Shown here: piece by piece, positions 27,261 to 35,210 of the stretch
How positions within the stretch are numbered: position 1 is the first letter of the stretch
Layout of the letters: each line of letters begins with the position of its first letter
Assembly (NCBI GenBank): GCA_963731125.1
Contig: CAVSVP010000015.1
Span: 44,711-108,710, forward strand
Length of the DNA: 64,000 bases
Direction of reading: 5' to 3'
Origin: CAVSVP01 sp963731125
GTDB taxonomy: Bacteria; Pseudomonadota; Gammaproteobacteria; Competibacterales; Competibacteraceae
Translations under genes and position numbers: made by a program
The notes under the pieces: generated by a model
Seen by the model: the letters and a program-made list of their open reading frames with translations, nothing else
What the model was told of the DNA's origin: nothing
Databases searched by the model: none

Positions 27261-27617
27261 TCATGTCTGGCGCGTATAGCCGGCCTCAGCGAGACGTTGG
27301 AGATAATGTTGCCAGCTGTGCTCTTGATGAATACCCAGATCATAGAGCAAGTCCCAGGAATATAAGCCGGTGTTATGGCCGTCAGTAAAAACTAACTTAA
27401 TGGCATAATTACCCACTGGTTCGATGGCTTTGATGTTGACATTTTCTTTACCCACCTGCAGAACTTCTTGGCCAGGACCGTGCCCCCGTACTTCTGCAGA
27501 CGGAGAGAACACCCGCAAATATTCGCAAGGTAGCGTAAAGCATGCGCCATCTTCAAAACGAATTTCTAAAACGCGGGATAGTTGGTGCAGTTTAATGTCG
27601 GTGGGTTTTATACTCAT
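27261..27617 (-). CDS. DUF971 (GBBH-like N-terminal domain) protein
   Basis: The 118-residue product is a stand-alone copy of the domain found at the N-terminus of gamma-butyrobetaine hydroxylases. Visible features are LSRVLEIRFEDGACFTLPCEYLRVFSPSAEV and the C-terminal GHNTGLYSWDLLYDLG motif. In many Proteobacteria it is encoded between hslU and ubiE, as here. A role in iron-sulfur or metal metabolism has been proposed for relatives; no function is proven. Confidence 0.9.
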   Translation of the reverse strand: MSIKPTDIKLHQLSRVLEIRFEDGACFTLPCEYLRVFSPSAEVRGHGPGQEVLQVGKENVNIKAIEPVGNYAIKLVFTDGHNTGLYSWDLLYDLGIHQEHSWQHYLQRLAEAGYTRQT

Positions 27618-27631
27618 TGGCTCGATCTATT

Positions 27632-29002
27632 TCAGAGGATATAGCGGCTCAAGTCCTCATCCTTGATAAGTGCTCCAAGATGCGCGTTCACATAGTCTTG
27701 ATCCACTGTAAGAGTCTTGTTGGAGCTGTCCGGCGCTTCAAAAGATACTGTTTCCAGCAGACGTTCCAATACGGTATGCAAACGGCGGGCGCCGATGTTT
27801 TCAGTGCTCTGATTAACCTGAAAAGCCACCTCGGCGATGCGTCGCACGCCGTCTTTAGCAAAGACTAGCTCAACGTCTTCAGTCGCTAACAAAGCACTAT
27901 ACTGCTCAGTTAAGGATGCGTCAGGTTCCGTAAGAATACGGACGAAATCCTCAACGGAAAGCGCCCTTAGCTCTACACGAATAGGAAGTCTACCCTGCAG
28001 TTCAGGGATTAAATCCGAGGGTTTGGCCAAGTGAAAGGCCCCGGAGGCAATGAATAAAATATGATCCGTGCGAATCATGCCGTACTTAGTGGAGACAGTA
28101 GAGCCCTCCACTAAGGGCAGCAAATCCCGCTGGACACCTTCACGAGAGACATCGGGACCACCGTACTCGCCACGTTTTGCCACCTTGTCCAGTTCGTCTA
28201 GAAAGACAATGCCATGCTGTTCTACGGCTTGGACGGCACGTGTCTTTAAATCCTCCTCATTAACCAGTTTGGCCGCTTCTTCCTCCTGAAGGAGTTTAAG
28301 GGCATCTTTTACTCTAAGCTTACGGGTTTTAGTACGGCCACTGGTTAGATTTTGAAACATGCTCTGTAATTGGTTGGTCATCTCCTCCATGCCGGGAGGT
28401 GCCATAATCTCCACTCCTACAGAATGCGCCGCGACTTCTATTTCAATTTCACGTTCATCCAAATCTCCACGGTGCAGTCTGTCGCGCATTTTCTGGCGAG
28501 TGCTGGACTGGTCTGCGACCGGAGATTCGTTAGCGAAGCCTACGCTGCGGGGGCGTGGTAAAAGCGTGTCTAGCACGCGTTCCCAAGCAGCCTCTTCGGC
28601 GCGGTGCCGGACCTTGTGCATGGCCTCTTCACGCACCATCTTAATGGCGACATCCATTAGGTCGCGAATAATGGATTCCACGTCTCGGCCTACGTATCCC
28701 ACCTCGGTAAACTTGGTCGCTTCAATCTTGATAAAAGGAGCCTTGGCGAGTTTGGCAAGGCGGCGAGCGATTTCGGTTTTACCGACACCGGTGGGACCAA
28801 TCATCAGGATGTTCTTAGGGGTAATCTCATTGCGCAGCACCTCGCTCACTTGAGTTCGTCGCCAGCGATTGCGCAAGGCAATAGCGACAGCGCGCTTAGC
28901 TTCGGTTTGACCAATGATATGTTTATCCAATTCCTGGACAATTTCCCGGGGCGTCATCGTCATGTCAGACATGGAGAATTTACCAACGTTGGCTTTGCTC
29001 AC
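27632..29002 (-). CDS. hslU: HslU, ATPase subunit of the HslUV protease
   Basis: HslU is the AAA+ unfoldase that feeds substrates into HslV in the cytoplasm. It has the Walker A motif GPTGVGKTEIARRLAKL, the pore loop GYVGRD, the Walker B FLDELDKVAKR, an inserted I-domain at about residues 120-250, and the C-terminal tail LSRYIL that docks into HslV. The 456-residue frame starts at GTG 29002, one base after the hslV stop codon. In-frame ATG codons at 28972 and 28963 would give an N-terminus closer to the E. coli form (TPREIVQELDKHIIGQ). The exact start is undecided. Confidence 0.96.
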   Translation of the reverse strand: MSKANVGKFSMSDMTMTPREIVQELDKHIIGQTEAKRAVAIALRNRWRRTQVSEVLRNEITPKNILMIGPTGVGKTEIARRLAKLAKAPFIKIEATKFTEVGYVGRDVESIIRDLMDVAIKMVREEAMHKVRHRAEEAAWERVLDTLLPRPRSVGFANESPVADQSSTRQKMRDRLHRGDLDEREIEIEVAAHSVGVEIMAPPGMEEMTNQLQSMFQNLTSGRTKTRKLRVKDALKLLQEEEAAKLVNEEDLKTRAVQAVEQHGIVFLDELDKVAKRGEYGGPDVSREGVQRDLLPLVEGSTVSTKYGMIRTDHILFIASGAFHLAKPSDLIPELQGRLPIRVELRALSVEDFVRILTEPDASLTEQYSALLATEDVELVFAKDGVRRIAEVAFQVNQSTENIGARRLHTVLERLLETVSFEAPDSSNKTLTVDQDYVNAHLGALIKDEDLSRYIL

Positions 29003-29003
29003 T

Positions 29004-29555
29004 CTAAAGCTCTTCGAGAGTTAGATTACAATTAGTATAAATGCAGATATCAGCGGTGATTTTCAAGGACTGTTCGACAATGCTACGAGCCTCCAACTCG
29101 GTATGCTCCAGGAGCGCACGAGCAGCGGCCTGGGCAAAGGCGCCTCCAGAGCCGATAGCGGCCAGATCGTGCTCTGGCTCAACCACATCGCCGTTACCAG
29201 AGATCACTAATGTGATGCTCGGATCGGCGACAATCAGCAAAGCCTCTAAACGCCGCAAGGTGCGATCGGTACGCCAATCTTTGGCCAATTCTACGGAAGC
29301 GCGGGTCAAATTACCGCCGTGTTTTTCCAGCTTGCCCTCGAAACGTTCAAACAGAGTAAAGGCGTCGGCAGTACCACCCGCAAAACCGGCGATGATTTTA
29401 TCTTGGTAGAGGCGGCGCACTTTACGGGCATTGCCCTTCATTATCGTGTTGCCCAAAGTGACTTGACCATCGCCGCCGATCACGATGTGTCCATAGCGGC
29501 GCACACAAAGAATGGTAGTGCCCCGTAACTGAGTGGTAGCTTGGAACCGTTCCAT
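29004..29555 (-). CDS. hslV: HslV, peptidase subunit of the HslUV protease, with short propeptide
   Basis: HslV is the threonine peptidase of the bacterial proteasome-like complex. The mature N-terminus should be TTILCVRRYGH, starting at residue 13; residues 1-12 (MERFQATTQLRG) form a short propeptide that must be removed at the Gly-Thr bond to free the catalytic Thr. Further signatures are GDGQVTLGNTIMKGNARKVRRL and IAGFAGGTADAFTLFERFE. E. coli HslV carries only the initiator Met before the Thr, so the leader is longer here. It is the first gene of the minus-strand cluster. Confidence 0.96.
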   Translation of the reverse strand: MERFQATTQLRGTTILCVRRYGHIVIGGDGQVTLGNTIMKGNARKVRRLYQDKIIAGFAGGTADAFTLFERFEGKLEKHGGNLTRASVELAKDWRTDRTLRRLEALLIVADPSITLVISGNGDVVEPEHDLAAIGSGGAFAQAAARALLEHTELEARSIVEQSLKITADICIYTNCNLTLEEL

Positions 29556-29664
29556 AATGGTGGAACCCTCAAAAACTTTGCCGAATTTTACACGATCTTG
29601 GGAATTGCCAGCTTAATAGTGTGATGATCATTGCCTGCCACTGCAAGCGTTTTCAATGTATCGC

Positions 29665-29696
29665 AAAAAAAACCCCGGTTAGGGGGGGACCGGGGT
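29665..29696 (-). terminator. Intrinsic terminator, minus strand
   Basis: An 8-bp perfect stem (ACCCCGGT/ACCGGGGT) with a 9-base loop is followed on the minus strand by seven or eight T residues (A-run at 29665-29672 on the plus strand). There is no T-run on the plus-strand side, so the direction is minus. It lies upstream of hslV, so it ends a transcript initiated between it and aceE rather than an hslV transcript. Confidence 0.8.
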
Positions 29697-29752
29697 CAAA
29701 CTATACCCGGTTTAGAACACCGGGCTTGGCCCGCTCAGGGAGGAAAGCGGGC
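29665..29752 (-). ncRNA. Candidate small RNA with three hairpins and anti-Shine-Dalgarno loop
   Basis: Read on the minus strand, three GC-rich stem-loops follow each other. Stem one is 29746-29752 with 29729-29735 (GCCCGCT/AGCGGGC), with a 10-base loop TTCCTCCCTG. Stem two is 29719-29724 with 29706-29711 (CCCGGT/ACCGGG). Stem three is 29689-29696 with 29672-29679 (ACCCCGGT/ACCGGGGT), with a C7-containing loop, followed by a run of T. The final hairpin plus T-run is a standard intrinsic terminator, and no gene lies between it and aceE, so a short independent transcript is implied. C-rich loops of this type in known bacterial sRNAs pair with ribosome binding sites. The 5' end and promoter are not defined. 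Confidence 0.5.
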
Positions 29753-30131
29753 GAACTGGTAAATCATCTGCTGAAGTAAGAGATCTGCTGGTCGGCAAAA
29801 AGTTCAACAGGGCTATGAAACAATTTGTTAAGTACTGTCATCAATTCAGCTAACACTATTGACACTCTGAATGACTGAGAGTTCGGCGGTACCTAGCCAA
29901 GGTAAGTACTATTTTCCCAGATTCACTGGCAACCGCTTTACCGGTCAATTTCCTTATGCGTACGTGCGAATCCCAATATTGCGTCTATAGTTTGAATGGT
30001 CGTCCCAGCGAATTGGTGGTCAAAAGTTTCGTTGAGGGGCGCGGGAACGAGGAGCCGCCGCAGCTTCCCTACTTGGACCCATGGTCGGCAAGCGGCGGTG
30101 TCGGTCAACCTCTTAAACACTGAGGTCTGTT
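29753..30131. other. Intergenic region upstream of aceE
   Basis: About 380 bp lie between the candidate sRNA and the aceE start and hold no credible gene. A TTGACA hexamer at 29859-29864 on the plus strand lacks a matching -10 at the normal distance. The promoters of aceE (plus) and of the proposed minus-strand sRNA are expected here, but neither could be fixed by eye. Confidence 0.4.
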
Positions 30132-32792
30132 ATGGCAACCGAGAGCTACATCGATGTGGATCCCTTAGAAACCAGCGAATGGCTGGACGCCCTGGATGCC
30201 GTGTTAGAGCGGGAAGGTCCAGAGCGGGCCCATTTTCTTTTAGAACAACTATTGGACAAAGGATACACTAGTGGTGCTGAGACGCCCTACAGCGCCAACA
30301 CGCCCTATCTCAATACGATTCCGCCAGAACTGGAGGAATATACAACAGGAGATCCGGCCATCGAATGGCGTATCCGCTCTATTATTCGCTGGAACGCTGC
30401 AGCCATGGTGGTCAAGGCAAATAAAATTACCTCCGAACTGGGCGGCCATATTGCCAGCTTTGCTTCCGGTGCAACGCTTTATGATGTGGGCTTTAACCAC
30501 TTCTGGCATGCGCCTTCCGAGAACCATGACGGGGATTTAGTTTTTATTCAGGGGCATTCGGCACCCGGTATTTATGCCCGCGCCTTCTTGGAAGGAAGAA
30601 TTAGCGAGGAACAGTTTAAGCACTTCCGCCAGGAAGTGGACGGTAACGGGCTGTCCTCCTATCCTCATCCCTGGCTGATGCGGGATTTTTGGCAATTTCC
30701 CACCGTCTCCATGGGTTTGGGCCCAATCATGGCTATCTATCAGGCTCGATTTATGAAGTATCTGGAAAATCGAGGACTGTTAAAAACCGAAGGACGCAAG
30801 GTGTGGGCCTTTATGGGAGATGGCGAAATGGACGAACCGGAGTCTCTCGGCGCCATCTCGATGGCCTCTCGGGAAAATCTGGATAATTTGATCTTTGTCA
30901 TTAACTGCAACCTGCAGCGTCTGGATGGGCCGGTGCGGGGGAATAGTAAAATCATTCAGGAGCTTGAGGCCGACTTCCGAGGTGCCGGTTGGAATGTCAT
31001 TAAAGTGATTTGGGGGTCCTATTGGGACCCGCTGCTGGCACAGGACCAACACGGACTGCTGCGTAAGCGTATGGAGGAATGTGTTGACGGTGAATACCAG
31101 GCCTTTAAGGCCAGAGGCGGTGCCTTCACGCGGGAGCATTTTTTTGGCAAATATCCGCAACTGCGGGAAATGGTGAGTCATCTGTCCGATGAGGATATCT
31201 GGCGGCTAAACCGTGGCGGTCACGATCCCCATAAGATCTATGCCGCCTACGCAGCGGCCGTCAAGCATAAGAACCAACCTACGGTGATTTTGGCCAAGAC
31301 CGTTAAAGGTTATGGTATGGGTATTGCGGGTGAGGGACAAAATATCACCCATTCCCAAAAGAAGATGGGCTACGATGCCTTAAGAAGCTTCCGTGACCGC
31401 TTTCAAATTCCGGTTTCCGATGAGGATATAGAGGCAGCGGCTTTTTACAAACCCCCTGAGGATAGCCCAGAAATTAAGTACCTCAAGGAGCGTCGGGCTG
31501 CCCTAGGCGGTTATCTGCCCCAACGCCGGGAACGCGCAAAGCCTCTGCAAGTCCCTGATTTGTCTGCCTTTGATGCGCTGCTGAAAGAAACCGGTGAACG
31601 GGAGATGTCCACGACCATGGCCTTTGTGCGCATTCTCACCACCTTGTGCCGGGATAAGAACATCGGTAAATATATTGTTCCCATTGTCCCCGATGAAGCG
31701 CGTACCTTTGGCATGGAGGGGATGTTTCGGCAGTTGGGCATTTATGCCTTTAGGGGTCAGCTGTATCAGCCCCAGGATGTGGATCAGCTGATGTATTACA
31801 AGGAGGATAAACAGGGCCAAATTCTTCAGGAAGGGATTACTGAAGCCGGTGCCATGTCATCGTGGATTGCTGCCGGCACGGCTTACAGTAACCATGGTAT
31901 CAACATGGTGCCTTTCTACATTTTTTATTCCATGTTTGGTTTCCAGCGGGTCGGTGATTTGGCTTGGGCGGCAGGTGATATTCAAGCCCGCGGATTTTTA
32001 ATCGGGGGCACATCGGGCCGCACTACCCTGGCTGGCGAGGGTTTACAGCATCAGGATGGCCACAGCCAAATTTTTGCTGCCTTTATTCCTAACTGTGTTT
32101 CCTATGATCCTACCTTTGCTTACGAACTTGCAGTGATCGTCCAAGACGGTCTGCGCCGTATGTATCAAGCGCAGGAGCACATCTTCTATTACATTACTTC
32201 CTTAAACGAAAACTATTCCCATCCGGCTATGCCCGAGGGTGTCCAGGAGGGGATTCTTAAGGGGATGTATCTGTTCCGGGAAGGTGGAGATGGCGAGCAC
32301 AAGGTGCAGCTTATGGGTTGCGGCAGCATTTTACGGGAGGTGATTGCCGCCGCCGAGCTGCTGGCAGAGGACTTTAATGTTGCTGCCGATATCTGGTCGA
32401 TACCGGGTATCAACCCTCTGCGCCGCGAAGCCTTGGATGTGCAGCGTTGGAATATGCTGCATCCAGAGACGGAACCGCGAGTCAGTTACTTGGCAAGTTG
32501 TCTTAAAGGGCGTTCGGGTCCTGTGATCGCCGCCACCGATTATATGCAGCTCTACGCAGATCAACTGCGGCCCTTTATTTCTCAACGCTATGTCGTGTTA
32601 GGCACTGATGGCTTTGGTCGCAGCGATACCCGGACTAACTTGCGGCGGTTTTTCGAAGTGAATCGTTATTATGTAGCCGTGGCCGCGCTTAAAGCCCTGG
32701 CCGATGAAGGAGCAGTCCCGGCTGCTAAGGTCACCAAAGCTATTCAAAAGTACGGTATCGATCCCGAGAAGCCGAACCCAGTGACCGTGTAA
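30132..32792 (+). CDS. aceE: Pyruvate dehydrogenase E1 component (homodimeric type)
   Basis: The thiamine-diphosphate enzyme decarboxylates pyruvate and transfers the acetyl group to lipoyl-E2. The 886-residue length equals E. coli AceE (887). The ThDP/Mg2+ motif is seen at GDGEMDEPES followed by NCNLQRLDGPVRGNSKI, with upstream GHSAPGIYARAFLEGR and the C-terminal block TDGFGRSDTRTNLRRFFEVN. It is the first gene of the PDH operon; aceF follows 22 bp later with its own ribosome site (GGAGGAGA). Confidence 0.98.
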   Translation: MATESYIDVDPLETSEWLDALDAVLEREGPERAHFLLEQLLDKGYTSGAETPYSANTPYLNTIPPELEEYTTGDPAIEWRIRSIIRWNAAAMVVKANKITSELGGHIASFASGATLYDVGFNHFWHAPSENHDGDLVFIQGHSAPGIYARAFLEGRISEEQFKHFRQEVDGNGLSSYPHPWLMRDFWQFPTVSMGLGPIMAIYQARFMKYLENRGLLKTEGRKVWAFMGDGEMDEPESLGAISMASRENLDNLIFVINCNLQRLDGPVRGNSKIIQELEADFRGAGWNVIKVIWGSYWDPLLAQDQHGLLRKRMEECVDGEYQAFKARGGAFTREHFFGKYPQLREMVSHLSDEDIWRLNRGGHDPHKIYAAYAAAVKHKNQPTVILAKTVKGYGMGIAGEGQNITHSQKKMGYDALRSFRDRFQIPVSDEDIEAAAFYKPPEDSPEIKYLKERRAALGGYLPQRRERAKPLQVPDLSAFDALLKETGEREMSTTMAFVRILTTLCRDKNIGKYIVPIVPDEARTFGMEGMFRQLGIYAFRGQLYQPQDVDQLMYYKEDKQGQILQEGITEAGAMSSWIAAGTAYSNHGINMVPFYIFYSMFGFQRVGDLAWAAGDIQARGFLIGGTSGRTTLAGEGLQHQDGHSQIFAAFIPNCVSYDPTFAYELAVIVQDGLRRMYQAQEHIFYYITSLNENYSHPAMPEGVQEGILKGMYLFREGGDGEHKVQLMGCGSILREVIAAAELLAEDFNVAADIWSIPGINPLRREALDVQRWNMLHPETEPRVSYLASCLKGRSGPVIAATDYMQLYADQLRPFISQRYVVLGTDGFGRSDTRTNLRRFFEVNRYYVAVAALKALADEGAVPAAKVTKAIQKYGIDPEKPNPVTV

Positions 32793-32814
32793 ATAAGCCA
32801 GTGGAGGAGACCTA

Positions 32815-34479
32815 GTGGGTACGATAAAAGAAATACACGTGCCGGATATCGGCGACTTTCAGGGCGTAGATGTCATCGAAGTGCAGGTATCCGCCGGCAA
32901 TGCTGTCGCCGTCGAGGATCCGCTGATCACGTTAGAAAGCGACAAGGCCTCTATGGATATTCCTGCCCCGGAGGCCGGTGTGGTCAAAGAGATCAGGCTT
33001 AAGGTCGGAGATAAAGTCTCCGAGGGTGATCTGATCTTGCTGCTGGAGACGGGCGAAGCGACCGAGGCGGCCGCGGCACAGCCTGCCGCTCAGCGGCCGG
33101 CTGAGTCGGCACCTGCCGCTGCGGCGCCGCCGTCGGCTCCCGGTGGCGGAGTTCAGGAAATTAAAGTGCCCGACATCGGGGACTTTAAAAATGTCGATGT
33201 GATTGATGTACTGGTTTCTCCTGGCGATAGTCTCGCTGTGGAAGAGCCGATGATCGTGCTGGAAAGCGACAAAGCCTCTATGGAGGTGCCTGCACCAGAG
33301 GCAGGCACCGTGAAAGACGTTAAGATCAAGGTCGGCGATAAGGTGTCCGAAGGTGATCTGATTCTGCTACTGGAAACAGGAGTAGAAGCGCCAGAAGCGG
33401 TCAACAAACCCTCCGCCGAGGCGCCGCCCGAACCACCACCGGCAGCGGCAAAGGAACCTCCGGCTGCAATTACCCTTGGGCCGACGGCGCCAAAACCAGC
33501 CGATTATGAAGCTCGCCGTCCCCCCGTAATGCCAATGCCGGTGGATGAAGTGGCTTTTGCCAAAGTGCATGCCAGTCCTTCGGTGCGCCAATTTGCTCGA
33601 GAGTTAGGCGTCGATTTGAGCCGCATTAAGGAGGGTAGTGGCCGCAAAGGGCGAATCACCAAGGAAGACGTGCAGAATTTTGTCAAACAGGTCATGGCGG
33701 GTGCGGCAGCTCCGGCTGCCGCCGAGATGCCTGCTGGCGGTGCCGGTATTCCGCCCATTCCGCCGGTCGACTTTACCAAGTTTGGCGAGATTGAAACCAA
33801 GCCACTCACCAAGATCAAGCGGCTCACCGGCGTGAATCTCAGCCGCAACTGGTTAAATGTTCCCCATGTTACCCATCATGACGAGGCGGATATTACCGAA
33901 ACCGAAGCGTTTCGCAAGTCGCTGGCAGAGGAGACCAAGAAACGGGAGATTCGCATCACTATGCTGAGTTTTCTACTCAAGGCCTGCTCTGCCTCGTTGA
34001 AAGAATTTCCCACCTTTAATGCTTCCCTCGACCCTAGCGGCGAAAATTTGATCCTCAAAAAATATATCCATATCGGGGTGGCCGTTGATACCCCTGATGG
34101 GCTAGTGGTGCCGGTAATCCGCGATGTGGATAAGAAGAATATCTATGAGGTGTCGGCGGACCTGGGTGAGTACAGTGCCAAGGCTCGCGCTAAGAAGCTC
34201 ATGCCGGGAGATATGCAGGGAGCCTGTTTTACCATTTCCAGCCTGGGTGGTATCGGTGGGACTGCTTTTACGCCTATCGTCAATGCTCCTGAGGTGTCAA
34301 TTCTAGGCGTCACCCGCGCGCGGATGATCCCGACGTGGGATGGCAAACAATTTGTGCCGCGGCTCATGCTGCCTCTGTCTCTGTCTTATGACCATCGGGT
34401 TATTGATGGCGCTGAAGCTGCCCGCTTTGTCAGCTATCTCGTCAAGGTGATCAGTGACATCCGGCGCTTGCTGCTCTGA
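32815..34479 (+). CDS. aceF: Dihydrolipoamide acetyltransferase (PDH E2), two lipoyl domains
   Basis: E2 forms the PDH core and transfers acetyl groups to CoA. The 554 residues comprise two lipoyl domains (about 1-80 and 118-195, lipoyl-Lys in ESDKASMDIP and ESDKASMEVP), Ala/Pro-rich linkers, a peripheral subunit-binding domain (SVRQFARELGVDLSRIKE and GRITKEDVQNF, about residues 245-285) and the catalytic domain with the active-site SYDHRVIDGAEAARF near the C-terminus. The start is GTG, with GGAGGAG about 7 bp upstream. The two lipoyl domains are closely similar in sequence to those encoded before lpd. Confidence 0.97.
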   Translation: MGTIKEIHVPDIGDFQGVDVIEVQVSAGNAVAVEDPLITLESDKASMDIPAPEAGVVKEIRLKVGDKVSEGDLILLLETGEATEAAAAQPAAQRPAESAPAAAAPPSAPGGGVQEIKVPDIGDFKNVDVIDVLVSPGDSLAVEEPMIVLESDKASMEVPAPEAGTVKDVKIKVGDKVSEGDLILLLETGVEAPEAVNKPSAEAPPEPPPAAAKEPPAAITLGPTAPKPADYEARRPPVMPMPVDEVAFAKVHASPSVRQFARELGVDLSRIKEGSGRKGRITKEDVQNFVKQVMAGAAAPAAAEMPAGGAGIPPIPPVDFTKFGEIETKPLTKIKRLTGVNLSRNWLNVPHVTHHDEADITETEAFRKSLAEETKKREIRITMLSFLLKACSASLKEFPTFNASLDPSGENLILKKYIHIGVAVDTPDGLVVPVIRDVDKKNIYEVSADLGEYSAKARAKKLMPGDMQGACFTISSLGGIGGTAFTPIVNAPEVSILGVTRARMIPTWDGKQFVPRLMLPLSLSYDHRVIDGAEAARFVSYLVKVISDIRRLLL

Positions 34480-34701
34480 TGGCGATTCCGGGTTTGTTGC
34501 TCCGCCAAACTTGAAATGGTCTTTTGGCTTGGCTGTGGCTGCAAGCCTGTCTTTCTCTGGAGCCATTGTGAGAGTCGGTGACGTGTTTGCGCTGCGTCAG
34601 AGGAAATGATAGCCAAACCAGCGTTGCCGGGTCGCGCAAGGCAATCCAGACAGGCAGAGAAAAGCGGATGCCGTACAGTTTGCAAATAAGCTGGAGAAAT
34701 C

Positions 34702-35085
34702 ATGAGTAACGTTGAAGAAATCAAGGTTCCCGATATCGGCGACTTCAAAAACGTCGATGTGATTGAAGTGCTGGTGTCTGCCGGGGATACTATCGGTGCC
34801 GAGGATGCGTTGATTGCTTTGGAAAGCGATAAAGCCACCATGGAGGTGCCCGCACCCAAGGGAGGTAAGGTCACGGAAGTCAAAGTGAAAGTGGGTGATA
34901 AGGTCTCCGAGGGTGATGTGATTCTGTTACTGGAAGTGGAAGTGGGTGCTGCGGCCGAGGCACCTTCACAACCAGCGCCGGAAGCCGCTCCTCAATCTGC
35001 GGCCGCGGTCAGTTCCAAGGTCGCTGCCGGACCCAAGCAGGGTGAACCGATAGCCACTGCCGGCGGTTATGGGGGGGAGGGATAG
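34702..35085 (+). CDS. Lipoyl-domain protein; N-terminal part of E3 gene separated by a frameshift
   Basis: The 127-residue product is a complete lipoyl domain (VPDIGDFKNVDVIEVLV, lipoyl-Lys in ESDKATMEVP, then GDKVSEGDVILLLE) followed by an Ala/Pro-rich linker that stops shortly after a seven-G run at 35071-35077. Restoring one G makes the frame continue through a second lipoyl domain (ESVFVPDIGDFKNVDII) into the E3 coding sequence. As it stands it would be a free lipoyl carrier. GGAG lies 5-6 bp before the ATG, so this is the true start of the E3 gene. See the linked finding on the frameshift. Confidence 0.85.
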   Translation: MSNVEEIKVPDIGDFKNVDVIEVLVSAGDTIGAEDALIALESDKATMEVPAPKGGKVTEVKVKVGDKVSEGDVILLLEVEVGAAAEAPSQPAPEAAPQSAAAVSSKVAAGPKQGEPIATAGGYGGEG

Positions 35086-35210
35086 AGAGTGTCTTCGTCC
35101 CGGACATCGGAGATTTCAAGAATGTCGATATTATCGAGGTTCATGTTGCTTCCGGTGATAAAGTTGCTGAAGAGGCGCCTCTGATCACACTGGAGAGCGA
35201 TAAAGCCTCC

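Noticed and set aside
29859..29887. TTGACA -35 box for aceE
   Set aside because: No -10-like hexamer is found 16-18 bp downstream.
34480..34701. Structured RNA between aceF and the lipoyl/E3 gene
   Set aside because: Only imperfect inverted stretches were seen and they do not form a convincing stem.
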